Source of the DNA: Hyphomicrobium album
GTDB lineage: Bacteria; Pseudomonadota; Alphaproteobacteria; Rhizobiales; Hyphomicrobiaceae
Reading direction: 5' to 3'
DNA: 64,000 nt
Assembly (NCBI RefSeq): GCF_009708035.1
Contig: NZ_WMBQ01000002.1
Location: 868,001 to 932,000, forward strand
Position numbers and translations under genes: made by a program
Shown here: positions 32,854 to 46,253 of the stretch, piece by piece
Layout: each line of letters begins with the position of its first letter
How positions within the stretch are numbered: the stretch's first letter is position 1
The notes under the pieces: generated by a model
Seen by the model: the letters and a program-made list of their open reading frames with translations, nothing else
The model's database searches: none
Told to the model about the DNA's origin: nothing

Positions 32854-33948
32854 ATGCTTCGCCTTTTCGCCCCGATGATTTTCAGCTGCGTATGCGCCAT
32901 CGGACTTGGATCGGCTGCCTTCGCCGAGCCGCAGCAAGCGCCGATCCGCGTCGCCCAGGCGGCGCCGCAGGCGCAACCCAAGGCCAAGGCAGCGCCGGCA
33001 GCACCGGTGGCCGACGATTCAGCTTTGAAGCAGCGCGTCGAGCAGCTCGAGGAGCAGCTCGTCGACATGCAGGTCGTCGTCGGCACCCTCGAATCACTCG
33101 CCCGCGGCGGCGGCGCACTGGCCGCTTCGGGCGCAGGTGGCGCCGGCTTTAGCGGCGGCGCCGATAGCGTGCGCCTCGACGGACTCGAGACGCAGTTGCG
33201 CGCCCTCTCCGCGCAGATCCAGCAGTTGACCGACCAGGTGCGTACGCTTGGCGGTCAGCCGCGCCGCTCCGATGCCGGATCGGCACCCACGAATTTCGCT
33301 GCGACGCCGGCGCCGGGTCCAGGTCCAGTCTCAGGTGCTGGCGCGGATGCGGGTGCGGCGCCGGCCGCGCCGCCCGCTGCGGATGCCGGCCGCTTCGGCT
33401 CGACGACGGTCACCGCCGGCAACGGCGGAGATTCGATCGGCGGCCTGATCGAGAGCGAGCAGCCAGCCGCCGAGGGTGGGGCCGCTGCCAGCCCGCCGCC
33501 CGAGATGGCGGCGCTGCCGCCGGCCTTCGGTGCCGCGACGGCTCCCAACGCCGCCGACGCCGGCAACGCCAAGCAGCTTTACGAGACCGCCTACGGTTAC
33601 CTTATGCAGCGCGACTACACGGCGGCGCAGAGCGCGTTCGAGGATTTCCTCACGCGCTACCCGCAGGATTCGCTCGCCGGCAACGCGCAGTATTGGCTGG
33701 GCGAAGCCCACTTCGTGCGCGGCGAGTACAAGGCGGCGGCCAGCTCCTTCCTCAAGGGCTACCAGAACTACGCCGGCAACGCGCGCGCCGCCGACAGCCT
33801 GTTGAAGCTCGCCATGTCGCTCGACCGGCTTGGCCAGAAGGACGCCGCCTGCTCATCGTTCGGCGAGCTGTCCACACGGTTCCCCAATGCGCCCGAGAAC
33901 GTCAAAAATCGCGCCAAGTCGGAGCGGCAGCGGATTGGCTGCACCTGA
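32854..33948 (+). CDS. cpoB: Tol-Pal-associated protein CpoB/YbgF
   Basis: A 364-residue periplasmic protein coordinating septal peptidoglycan synthesis with outer-membrane constriction. ATG 32854 opens a clear signal peptide (MLRLFAPMIF...GSAAFA); upstream in-frame ATGs would bury it. An N-terminal coiled coil (LKQRVEQLEEQLVDM) is followed by a long Ala/Gly/Pro linker (about 75-220) and TPRs (LYETAYGYLMQRDYTAAQ, YWLGEAHFVRGEYKAA). The linker is unusually long. Confidence 0.93.
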   Translation: MLRLFAPMIFSCVCAIGLGSAAFAEPQQAPIRVAQAAPQAQPKAKAAPAAPVADDSALKQRVEQLEEQLVDMQVVVGTLESLARGGGALAASGAGGAGFSGGADSVRLDGLETQLRALSAQIQQLTDQVRTLGGQPRRSDAGSAPTNFAATPAPGPGPVSGAGADAGAAPAAPPAADAGRFGSTTVTAGNGGDSIGGLIESEQPAAEGGAAASPPPEMAALPPAFGAATAPNAADAGNAKQLYETAYGYLMQRDYTAAQSAFEDFLTRYPQDSLAGNAQYWLGEAHFVRGEYKAAASSFLKGYQNYAGNARAADSLLKLAMSLDRLGQKDAACSSFGELSTRFPNAPENVKNRAKSERQRIGCT

Positions 33949-35287
33949 GGCCAGCGCCGCGCCCGCCCATTCGGCCGACGCTGCGGGAGCGGTGGGCGAC
34001 GATGAGCTCGAGGCGCTTTTTGCATTCCTCGCCGACTACCCCCTCGTGATCGCTGCCGTGTCGGGCGGTGCCGACAGCATCGGCATGATGCGTCTCATCG
34101 CCCGCTGGCAGCAGCGACGTGCGCAACCGCCGAAAGTCACCATCGCCACCGTCGATCACGGGTTGCGTCCCGCCTCCCGCGCCGAGGCCGAGTGGGTTGT
34201 TGCCCGCGCGCAAGAGCTCGGCTTCGAGGCGGCATTGCTGACATGGTCCGGCGAAAAGCCAACGACCGGCATCCAAGATGCGGCGCGCGCCGCCCGCTAT
34301 GCGCTCCTTGCCGATCTCGCGCGGCGCTCTGCGCCCCAAGGCCGGGTGGCTATCGTGACGGCTCATACCGAGGACGATCAGGCGGAGACGCTGCTGATGC
34401 GCTTGGCTCGCGGCAGCGGGGTCGATGGCCTTGCCGGCATGGCGCCGGCGCGTCCGCTCGACGGCGATAAGCGCGTGATGCTGCTGCGACCGCTGCTGTC
34501 GGTTGCGGGAGAGCGTCTGCGCGCGACGCTGCGCTCGCTGAACGCCGAGTGGATCGAAGACCCGAGCAACGACGCGACGCGCTTTGAGCGCGTGCAGGTG
34601 CGCAAGGCGCGCGACGTCCTTGCCCTCCTCGGCATCGACAATGAGAAGATCGCGCTGAGCGCCCGCCGCTTAGCGCGCGCCAAAGCGGCGATCGATGCGG
34701 GCGTCGACAAGCTGAAGCGCGACGCCGCCCTCGACCTGCACGCCGGTGCATTCGCCAGCTTCGATCGCGGTGTGTGGCTCGGCGCGCCCGAGGAGTTGCG
34801 CATCAGGATGCTCGGCGGCCTGATCGGGTCCTTCGGCGGCCAATCCGAGCCGCTGCGTCTAAGCCAGCTCGAGGCCCTCGTGACGCGCATGGAGCGCGAA
34901 GGGTTCGAGGGCGCCACCCTAGCCGGCGCCATGGTCTCGCAGCACGGCGGCATCGTTCGCGTGCAGCGCGAGCCCGGCCGTGTGCCGTTGCCGTCGCTGG
35001 TCCTGGTGCCTGGTGCGTCGGCAACCTGGGACGGCCGCTTCTTCGTCGCGGCGTCGGATCGAGCCCCAGCTCCCATCGAGGTGCGCCCGCTGGGCGGCGA
35101 CGGCTATGCGGCCCTGCGCCGGCAGCTTGACCCGGCGCCTCATCTGCCGGCCAGCGCGGCCGCGACGCTGCCCTCTTTCTGGCGTTCCGGGTCGCTGATC
35201 GCCGTTCCGACACTGACGGCCGTTATGGGTCCGGTCGCGGCGCTCGAGGGGGCGGCTGGGCTCTATTCGGCCGAATTCCTTCGCTAG
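33935..35287 (+). CDS. tilS: tRNA(Ile)-lysidine synthetase
   Basis: An about 450-residue enzyme that attaches lysine to C34 of the AUA-reading tRNA-Ile. The PP-loop AVSGGADSIGM and the downstream VDHGLRP, HTEDDQAETLLMRL and GIQDAARAARY motifs are typical. The start is uncertain: TTG 33935, which overlaps cpoB by 14 bases, or GTG 33992 with GGGAG upstream. The C-terminal half is poorly conserved, as is usual. It follows cpoB as in relatives. Confidence 0.92.
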   Translation: MAAPEASAAPAHSADAAGAVGDDELEALFAFLADYPLVIAAVSGGADSIGMMRLIARWQQRRAQPPKVTIATVDHGLRPASRAEAEWVVARAQELGFEAALLTWSGEKPTTGIQDAARAARYALLADLARRSAPQGRVAIVTAHTEDDQAETLLMRLARGSGVDGLAGMAPARPLDGDKRVMLLRPLLSVAGERLRATLRSLNAEWIEDPSNDATRFERVQVRKARDVLALLGIDNEKIALSARRLARAKAAIDAGVDKLKRDAALDLHAGAFASFDRGVWLGAPEELRIRMLGGLIGSFGGQSEPLRLSQLEALVTRMEREGFEGATLAGAMVSQHGGIVRVQREPGRVPLPSLVLVPGASATWDGRFFVAASDRAPAPIEVRPLGGDGYAALRRQLDPAPHLPASAAATLPSFWRSGSLIAVPTLTAVMGPVAALEGAAGLYSAEFLR

Positions 35288-35385
35288 GACGCGGAAATCG
35301 CTGGTAATATGCGGTAATGCGACGGTCCGCCGGTCGCGCGATTTGTGTCGCGCCATTAAGCTCCTGGGGAGCGAAGGCCGTGTAA

Positions 35386-35415
35386 CTTGGCAATGTCTGG
35401 GCTCACTCCTATGTT
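35386..35415 (+). promoter_or_regulatory. Heat-shock (RpoH) type promoter of ftsH
   Basis: CTTG (35386-35389), 18 bases, CCTATGTT (35408-35415) fits the sigma-32 pattern CTTG-N17/18-CCTATNT. It ends 81 bases before the ftsH ATG. ftsH is a heat-shock gene in several proteobacteria. Confidence 0.55.
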
Positions 35416-35496
35416 AACGGCCAGCGCCAAGCGGCATCCGGACATGTCCGGGCACAGGGTTTGCCCTCGCTGGTTTCGCGGTCCACAGGGAATGAA

Positions 35497-37425
<1,929 letters not shown>

Positions 37426-37459
37426 CTTGGCCCTTTGCCGGGGCGCAGCAAACAATGTA

Positions 37460-37500
37460 GATGCGGCCGCGAGAATACCTCTCGCGGCCGCATCGCTTTT
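37460..37500 (+). terminator. Strong terminator between ftsH and folP
   Basis: A perfect 14-bp stem (37460-37473 with 37481-37494), seven-base loop and GCTTTT, 35 bases after the ftsH stop and 17 bases before the folP ATG. Confidence 0.9.
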
Positions 37501-37516
37501 GGACCACAACCCCGTC

Positions 37517-38602
37517 ATGCAACGCTCCTCCTACGTGCGCCCCATCGGCTTCTATCCCGCGCCGCCAGACGCCGAGGAGAACGTCTTCAGTGGCCTGCCG
37601 CTCGCCGGTCAGCCGCTGCGCTTCACTGCCCTCGAGATCGCCCGGCGTGACGGCGTGCACGTGAAGCGCCGTGTCATCTCGCTCGAGGAGGCCATCGAGC
37701 GCGAATGGGGTCGCGGTACGTTGGATGCCGCGCAGGATCTCGAGGCGATCACCGCCGCACGCCCGCGCCTTGCCGGCCTGGCGCTCGACCGCCCGCGCCT
37801 CATGGGCATCATCAACGTCACGCCCGACAGCTTTTCCGACGGCGGCCTGCATGACGCGGCCGAGGCCGCAATCGCGCACGGGCTGAAGCTCGCCGCCGAG
37901 GGTGCCGATATCATCGACATCGGCGGGGAATCGACCCGGCCCGGCGCCGACTACGTGCCGGTCGAGGAGGAGCTTCGCCGCGTCATTCCGGTGATCGAGG
38001 GACTGCGCGCGCGCACCGAGGCGCTCATCTCCATCGATACGCGCAAGGCGGAGGTGATGCGCCGCGCAGCGGTCGCGGGCGCCGACATCTTGAACGACGT
38101 CTCGGCGCTGACGCACGATCCGGCGGCGATGGCCGTCGCGGCCGAGACCGGCCTGCCCGTCATTCTCATGCATGCGCAGGGCGACCCGCGCACGATGAAC
38201 GACGACCCGCAGTACACCGATGTGGTCCTCGACGTGTTCGACTTTCTGGAATCGCGCATCGCGGCGTGCGAGGCGGCCGGCATTCCCCGCGCCAAACTCG
38301 TTGTCGATCCGGGAATCGGCTTCGGCAAGCACCTGCACCACAACGTCGCCGTGCTGGCGTCGCTATCGCTCTACCATGCGCTCGGCGTGCCGGTGCTGCT
38401 CGGCGCCTCGCGCAAGAAGCTCATCGATCACATCTCGGACGTCCCCAATCCGCGCGACCGCGTGCCGGGCTCGCTGGCGGCGGCGCTCGCCGGAGCCTCC
38501 CAGGGCGTGCAAATCGTGCGCGTGCACGATGTGGCGGCGACGCGGCAGGCGCTCAACGTTTGGCGCGCCGCCCTGGCCGGCAGCGATAAGATCCTGGCCT
38601 GA
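37517..38602 (+). CDS. folP: Dihydropteroate synthase
   Basis: A 361-residue enzyme condensing p-aminobenzoate with the pterin pyrophosphate in folate synthesis, the target of sulfonamides. The core starts at MGIINVTPDSFSDGG and has DIGGESTRPGA, SIDTRKAEV, NDVSAL and GASRKKLI. About 95 extra N-terminal residues (from MQRSSYVRPIGFYPAPP) precede the core, as seen in many alphaproteobacterial forms. The terminator just upstream suggests it depends on its own promoter or on read-through. Confidence 0.96.
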   Translation: MQRSSYVRPIGFYPAPPDAEENVFSGLPLAGQPLRFTALEIARRDGVHVKRRVISLEEAIEREWGRGTLDAAQDLEAITAARPRLAGLALDRPRLMGIINVTPDSFSDGGLHDAAEAAIAHGLKLAAEGADIIDIGGESTRPGADYVPVEEELRRVIPVIEGLRARTEALISIDTRKAEVMRRAAVAGADILNDVSALTHDPAAMAVAAETGLPVILMHAQGDPRTMNDDPQYTDVVLDVFDFLESRIAACEAAGIPRAKLVVDPGIGFGKHLHHNVAVLASLSLYHALGVPVLLGASRKKLIDHISDVPNPRDRVPGSLAAALAGASQGVQIVRVHDVAATRQALNVWRAALAGSDKILA

Positions 38603-38816
38603 CGGCCGGCCGCAAACGGCCCCGATTTCGGGTTCTTAAAGGTGCCGCGTGTAATCTGTACCAACAGTATTTGATGGGTTGGCGCCCCGGCGGTCGAAAA
38701 AACCGCCGCGTGGGCGCTCTACCGTGCTCGCAGGCGGTCAACGGACGGGGTAGCCTATGCAATCGAATTCGCGGAATGGTAGGCAAAAGCCGCAGACGAA
38801 AGCCAAGGGGATCACC

Positions 38817-40169
<1,353 letters not shown>

Positions 40170-40242
40170 TCACGGCGCGACGAACTGCTGCAAGTTTCGA
40201 TTGATGCTCTCGGCGCCAAGCCGGAGCGCCCGCGCTTGCGCG

Positions 40243-40258
40243 TTAACGGCTCGTTAAC
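40243..40258 (+). promoter_or_regulatory. CtrA-type binding site 1 upstream of the outer-membrane protein gene
   Basis: TTAA (40243-40246), seven bases, TTAAC (40254-40258): a full consensus match. It is formed by two copies of CGTTAACGG (40241-40249 and 40252-40260) two bases apart. Confidence 0.55.
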
Positions 40259-40297
40259 GGATCGCGTCCGGCGCGATGTGTCGATCCGATACGCCGA

Positions 40298-40312
40298 TTA
40301 AGCGTCCTTTAA
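40298..40312 (+). promoter_or_regulatory. CtrA-type binding site 2 upstream of the outer-membrane protein gene
   Basis: TTAA (40298-40301), seven bases, TTAA (40309-40312), 94 bases before the ATG at 40406 and 40 bases after the first site. Confidence 0.5.
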
Positions 40313-40405
40313 ACCTTCTTCCTCATAGTCGTTCACTGAGCACGTTTCGCGTTCGCCACACGAGCGCCGCCGTATGCGGCATGACGAATTCGAAGGGGAA
40401 GTACC

Positions 40406-41227
40406 ATGAATACCAATCGCAGTTCCTACTCGCTAGGTGCGGCGCTCGGGTCGGCAATCGTGCTCGCCTTGTGCGCTCCCGCCATGGCGGCTGACATTTA
40501 CGACGGCGGCCTCAAGGGCGGCTACGACGTTCCTCCGCCGCCCTCCGATCGCGGCATTTACATCAAGGGCTACGTCGGCCAGGCCAATCCCGACGTTGGC
40601 AATATTTGGACGGAAGCTTTCGAGACCAACAACTTCACGGTGCACCACAAGGACATCAAGTCGAGCCCCCTTTTCGGTCTCGGCGTCGGCTGGCAGGCCC
40701 GCCACTGGCTGCGCTTCGACCTGACCGGTGAATATCGCGGCGATGCAATCTTTGTTGGCCATGACCAATATCCCGGCGGCGTCGGCTTCCTTCCGGGCAC
40801 GAACGAATATACGGCCGACATCAAGAGCTGGCTGGGTCTCGCCAACGCTTACGTCGACATGGGCAACTGGTGCGGCTTCACGCCCTACATCGGCGCCGGC
40901 ATCGGCTTTGCATCGATCAGCGTCGAAGGCATGAAGGACATCAACGTTCCTCGCGCCGGTGCTGCCTTCGGATCGGATCACACGAGCACCAACTTCGCTT
41001 GGGCCCTCCACGCTGGCGTCAGCTACGACGTCACGCCCCAGACGGTGATCGATCTGGCCTACCGTTACTCCGACCTCGGCACGGCACAAAGTGGTGCTGT
41101 CTACACCTATGATGGCGCGCTCGCGCATAGCGGCGTGCACATTAAGGACGTGACCTCCAACGACCTCCTCTTGGGCGTCCGCTACAAGCTGCAGCGTGAG
41201 GCCGTCGTCTATCAGCCGGTGAAGTAA
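40406..41227 (+). CDS. Outer-membrane beta-barrel protein
   Basis: A 273-residue precursor with a signal peptide ending APAMAA. The mature part is typical of small eight-stranded porin-like proteins of Rhizobiales: DIYDGGLKGGYDVPPPPS, then GIYIKGYVG, GLGVGWQARHWLRFDLTGEYR, WCGFTPYIGAGIGFA, VIDLAYRYSDLG and a C-terminal LLLGVRYKL strand. Function is likely structural. Two CtrA-type sites precede it. Confidence 0.88.
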   Translation: MNTNRSSYSLGAALGSAIVLALCAPAMAADIYDGGLKGGYDVPPPPSDRGIYIKGYVGQANPDVGNIWTEAFETNNFTVHHKDIKSSPLFGLGVGWQARHWLRFDLTGEYRGDAIFVGHDQYPGGVGFLPGTNEYTADIKSWLGLANAYVDMGNWCGFTPYIGAGIGFASISVEGMKDINVPRAGAAFGSDHTSTNFAWALHAGVSYDVTPQTVIDLAYRYSDLGTAQSGAVYTYDGALAHSGVHIKDVTSNDLLLGVRYKLQREAVVYQPVK

Positions 41228-41452
41228 GCCGGCCGGCGCCTCACGGCGCACCACGAAATGCGCCGGGCTCTCAGTCATAGGGGCCCGGCGTTCACGGCCC
41301 CGGCGTCGATCGCGGCCGCCCGAAGTCAAGTTCGATTTCCTAGTTTGCTTACGCGTGAGGCGAGCGCCCGTCGGCGCCGGCCTTCAAGAGCAGAGTTAGG
41401 ACGTCGGGCGAGGCTTCGAGGCCTGCCGGCCGTCAAGCAAGGATCGACGCAT

Positions 41453-42253
41453 ATGAACGTTGCACGCACCCGGATTTCGCTCGCGCTCGCACTGGCCGCC
41501 ACTCTCCTTGGCGCCACAGCCGTGCTCGCCGACGGCGATCCCTACTATTCGAACGGCATCAACCCGTCCGGCGTGCGCACGCCGGTGCCGGCACCCATTC
41601 CCGTCCCCGTCGAGGAGGCCGATTGGTACTTCCGCGGTGACTTCGCCGCCGGCTTCGGCGCCTCGCCATCGGTGAACATCATCGGCCTCAATTATGCGGG
41701 CCAGGTCCCCGGCGGGGCGGTGGAATCGAACAGCTTCGAGCCATCCTTCACCGGCGGCGTCGGCGTCGGCTACGTCTGGGCGTCCTACTTCCGCACGGAC
41801 CTGACGGTCGACATACACTCGCTCATGAACACGGAGCTTACGGGCGGCACCGCTGACATTACGCTGACCGACAAGACCAAGTTCATGTCGACGATCCTGC
41901 TCGCCAACGCCTACTACGACATCCGCACCGGGACGCCGTGGACGCCGTACTTCGGTGGCGGCGTCGGCTTCGCGGTCAACCAGCTGACGCGCAACCTGGA
42001 CTTCACCTCCGTGACGACGCCCGCGGCCAACGTCAGCGCGGGTAACCGCACGACGGACGTGCAGTTCGCCGCCGCCGCCATGATTGGCACCTCGTACGAA
42101 TTCTCGTCCTTCTTCGCGATCGACGTGAACTACCGCTACCTCTACATCGGCGGCTCCGAGGTCGGTCTCAAGCCTGACGTGGCGTCGAGCACCGCCATTG
42201 GCAGCTTCAACGAGCACCAAATCCGCGCCGGTCTGCGCTTCTACGTGAACTAA
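41453..42253 (+). CDS. Outer-membrane beta-barrel protein (second copy type)
   Basis: A 266-residue precursor. ATG 41453, with AAGGA upstream, begins the signal peptide (ISLALALAATLLGATAVLA). Strand motifs include WYFRGDFAAGFGASP, GVGVGYVWASYFRTDLTVD, WTPYFGGGVGFAVN, IDVNYRYLYIGG and the C-terminal IRAGLRFYVN. It resembles the preceding barrel in design but is clearly divergent. The pair is tandem with a gap of 225 bases. Confidence 0.87.
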   Translation: MNVARTRISLALALAATLLGATAVLADGDPYYSNGINPSGVRTPVPAPIPVPVEEADWYFRGDFAAGFGASPSVNIIGLNYAGQVPGGAVESNSFEPSFTGGVGVGYVWASYFRTDLTVDIHSLMNTELTGGTADITLTDKTKFMSTILLANAYYDIRTGTPWTPYFGGGVGFAVNQLTRNLDFTSVTTPAANVSAGNRTTDVQFAAAAMIGTSYEFSSFFAIDVNYRYLYIGGSEVGLKPDVASSTAIGSFNEHQIRAGLRFYVN

Positions 42254-42624
42254 CGGACGGCTGACGAAATTCCGGAAGGGGCGGCGCGGATGTGCCGCCC
42301 CTTTGGCGTGCCCGGTCTATTGACGCGAAGGCTGGCGCCACCTGGAGCTGGCCGTCATGCGCCGTCTCGATGAACCAAGCCGTCTACGGGCGCGCGGCTT
42401 GCGGGTCGGGTGCGGGACGACCGTCGAGCGGGCCGGCGTCGAGGGGCTCACGCCTTGGCTGGACTGGGCTTACGGCGAGGCCCGGCACGCGCTCGGTCAA
42501 TGTGCCGGCCGTGTTCACGCCAGCTGTCATAATTCAGACGTGAACCGCCCTCACTCGTCTCGTCGTACCGGCCTGACGCGTCCGCTGGTTTACGGCCGAA
42601 ACATCTAGCTAGGAATTGGCCAAA
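42254..42624. other. Intergenic region, terminator then no gene seen
   Basis: The hairpin at 42276-42303 ends the barrel gene. Beyond it are about 320 bases with no ORF supported by a start signal on either strand and no notable repeat. The promoter of the DUF4139 gene should lie at its right end. Confidence 0.45.
42276..42304 (+). terminator. Terminator of the second barrel gene
   Basis: A perfect 10-bp stem (42276-42285 with 42294-42303), eight-base loop, short T-run (42302-42304), 22 bases after the stop. Confidence 0.75.
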
Positions 42625-44340
42625 ATGCGCATTCTCGCCGCGCTCACCGGCGTCCTCGTCGCCGTCATCGCCAGCCACGCTGCGGCCGACGAGATCCCCG
42701 TCGCCTCGCGTCTGGAAACGATCACCGTCTTCCCATCGGGCGCCGAGGCGACGCGCACGGCACGCCTGTCGCTTGGCAAGGGCGAGCACACGCTGGTGCT
42801 GATCGATCTGCCGGCCGAGACGGTGCCGGGTTCCATCCGCGTCGACGGCAAGGCCACCGCCGGATTGGATATCCAATCGGTGGACACGCGACGCCGCTAC
42901 ATCCCGCGTGCCGATCAAGAGGCGCTGCAGGCCGAGCGCAAGACCATCGAGGACAATATAGAGAAGCTGCGCGACGAGCGCGGTCTTGTTCAAGGCCAGG
43001 AGGACGCGGCGCAGACGCAGAAGACGCTACTGCAGAACCTCGCGCAGATGCCGGCGCGGCCGCAGCCCGAGGAAGGGCAGCCGGCCCCTGCGGCGCTGCC
43101 GGTGCCGCACGTCGACTGGCAGCAGATATTGTCGCTGATCGGCACGGGCATGGCGGAGGCGCAGAAGCAGGCCCTCGATGCCGAGGTGAAGAAGCGCGAT
43201 CTCGACCGCCGCATCGAGGAATTGGAGAAGAAACTTTCCGCCCTAGCCCCGGCGCGCACCGAGCAGACGGAGATCAAGGTATTCGTCGTCGCCGCGGCAC
43301 AGCTCGAGGCCGACCTCACCGTGCGCTACCAAGTGCGCAACGCCGCTTGGACGCCGCACTATGACGCCCGGCTGGCCACGGGCTCCAAGACGGCGCCACC
43401 GTTCTTGGAACTCACGCGCCGGGCTGACATCGTGCAGCGCACCGGCGAGAGCTGGGACAACGTCGCGCTTCTATTGTCGACGACGCGTCCCACCGCCAAC
43501 GCCGCGGCACCCGCTATCGAAACCATGATCGTCGACTTCCAGCCGGAGGCCCACCCGGCTTCCGTTTCAGCTGCCCCGCCCGCGCCGATGGCCGGCTACG
43601 ATGGTCTAGCCGTGCGCCAGAAGAAGGTGCGCACCGCGTCGGAAGAGATTAGAGACCAGAGCGCCCAGGCAGAACCCGAGGTCGCCCTCGGCGAGATCGG
43701 CGCGCAAGTCGTCGCAGCACCGTTCCAGGCCGTATTCGCCGTGCCGGGCCGCCTCACGGTTCCGTCCACCGGCGAGCCCAAGCGCGTCTTCCTGCAGCAG
43801 GATGGCGTCGAGCCGGTGCTCACCGTGCGCACGGTGCCGAAGCTCGATGCCAAAGCCTACCTCTATGCGAAGTTGATCTTGCCGAAGGGAGCGCCGGTGC
43901 TTCCCGGCGCGGTGTCGCTGTTCCGCGACGGCACCTTCGTCGGCACTGGCAGTTTTCCCGTCCTGTCGCCGGGCGAGGAGCACGAGCTGGGCTTCGGCGC
44001 CGACGACCAGGTCCGCGTGCGCCATGCCATCGCGGACGAGAAGCGGGGCGAGACCGGGCTCATTTCCTCGTCGAAGACGGACAGCCGCAACTACCGCATC
44101 GCCGTGAAGAATATGCACGAGCGGGAGGTGGAGCTGGTGGTCCATGACCAGATCCCCGTGTCCCAGAACGAGGACATCAAGGTCGAGCTCGTCGGTCCGG
44201 CCCAACCCACCAAGAAGGACATCGACGGAAAGCGCGGCGTGGTCGCCTTCGAGTCCAAGCTGGCGCCGGAGGAGGAGCGGGTGCTGGAGTTCGGCTACCG
44301 CGTGATCTGGCCCGGCTCGCGCGCCATCATCTATCAATAG
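42625..44340 (+). CDS. Exported DUF4140/DUF4139 protein
   Basis: A 571-residue precursor. ATG 42625 gives a signal peptide ending SHAAAD; a TTG nine bases upstream touches the AGGA and is less likely. Residues about 30-125 match the DUF4140 pattern (LETITVFPSGAEATRTARLSL), a coiled coil and Pro-rich linker follow (about 100-215), and residues from about 215 to the end match DUF4139 (YQVRNAAWTPHYDARL, RADIVQRTGESWDNVALLLST split). These proteins are presumed periplasmic or surface mucoidy-type proteins of unknown function. Confidence 0.87.
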   Translation: MRILAALTGVLVAVIASHAAADEIPVASRLETITVFPSGAEATRTARLSLGKGEHTLVLIDLPAETVPGSIRVDGKATAGLDIQSVDTRRRYIPRADQEALQAERKTIEDNIEKLRDERGLVQGQEDAAQTQKTLLQNLAQMPARPQPEEGQPAPAALPVPHVDWQQILSLIGTGMAEAQKQALDAEVKKRDLDRRIEELEKKLSALAPARTEQTEIKVFVVAAAQLEADLTVRYQVRNAAWTPHYDARLATGSKTAPPFLELTRRADIVQRTGESWDNVALLLSTTRPTANAAAPAIETMIVDFQPEAHPASVSAAPPAPMAGYDGLAVRQKKVRTASEEIRDQSAQAEPEVALGEIGAQVVAAPFQAVFAVPGRLTVPSTGEPKRVFLQQDGVEPVLTVRTVPKLDAKAYLYAKLILPKGAPVLPGAVSLFRDGTFVGTGSFPVLSPGEEHELGFGADDQVRVRHAIADEKRGETGLISSSKTDSRNYRIAVKNMHEREVELVVHDQIPVSQNEDIKVELVGPAQPTKKDIDGKRGVVAFESKLAPEEERVLEFGYRVIWPGSRAIIYQ

Positions 44341-44472
44341 GCCCGTTTTCCGGCCCTCGGCCGCCTGCCCGCCCCCAACCCTCTACGCGGGGGCTTGGCA
44401 GGCTCGAATCTGCGCTATAAGGCCTCGGATGGCCCCGGCGTCGTTCGGGGCCTAATCGTGAGTGGGGCATGC

Positions 44473-45765
<1,293 letters not shown>

Positions 45766-45837
45766 TCACTTGGGTGCGGGATTCTTCTCGGCGCAGGGGA
45801 CGTCCTAGGAGATCCATTCGGATTCGAGCCCAAACGA

Positions 45838-45880
45838 AAAGGACACCCGCCTCGAATGTCCGAGATGCGAGTGTCCTTTC
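45838..45880 (+). terminator. Terminator of purA
   Basis: A long stem-loop whose outer 9 bp (45838-45846 with 45871-45879) are perfect, with an inner CTCG/CGAG pairing (45851-45854 with 45861-45864). The right arm ends in TTT. It lies 73 bases after the stop. Confidence 0.7.
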
Positions 45881-46035
45881 TGATAGGTGGACCCGAACCT
45901 CGACGAGGGGATGGGGGGAGGGGAGCGAGGCCCGTGTCCGCACAGATAATGCCGGCGGGTAGAGTTCGTTCCGCGGCACGTTCAAAAAAATTGGGTGCTG
46001 AATTGTGTAGGAATTTCAGTGACTAGAGCCAAAAA

Positions 46036-46074
46036 GCAAAAGGCGCCCGAACTGCGTATGCAATTCGAGGCGCC
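46036..46074 (-). terminator. Terminator of the 25-residue membrane peptide gene
   Basis: GGCGCCCGAA (46042-46051) pairs with TTCGAGGCGCC (46064-46074) with one bulged base; read leftward it is followed by TTTTGC. It is 27 bases past the stop codon. Confidence 0.75.
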
Positions 46075-46100
46075 AGCGCCGGGACGTGCCTGTCGTCGAC

Positions 46101-46178
46101 TCAGATCACGTTGAAGATGTTGAGCAGGATGATGATGCTGATCGGCACGCCCAACAGCCAAAGAAGAACGCTGCGCAT
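46101..46178 (-). CDS. 25-residue hydrophobic membrane peptide
   Basis: ATG at 46176-46178, preceded seven bases upstream by AAGGAG, TGA at 46101-46103, then a terminator. The product is one transmembrane segment with a single Arg near the start: MRSVLLWLLGVPISIII and then LLNIFNVI. Similar very short proteins with a W-L-x-G-x-P-I core are known to me from alphaproteobacterial genomes, without a function. The complete set of gene signals makes it likely to be real despite its size. Confidence 0.8.
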   Translation of the reverse strand: MRSVLLWLLGVPISIIILLNIFNVI

Positions 46179-46253
46179 GTCTAACTCCTTGTCGTTGCTC
46201 TGCCGATAAACTCGGGGCGCAGACAAGAGTTCCGCGGGCCGGCGCAGTTGCCT

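Larger units (their letters stand above)
45766..46100. other. Intergenic region with two facing terminators
   Basis: Holds the purA terminator (45838-45880) and the leftward terminator of the 25-residue peptide gene (46036-46074). The roughly 150 bases between them contain no supported gene. Confidence 0.55.

Noticed and set aside
45800-45880. tRNA-like GATTCGAGCCC segment
   Set aside because: No acceptor or anticodon stems; the region folds as the purA terminator instead.
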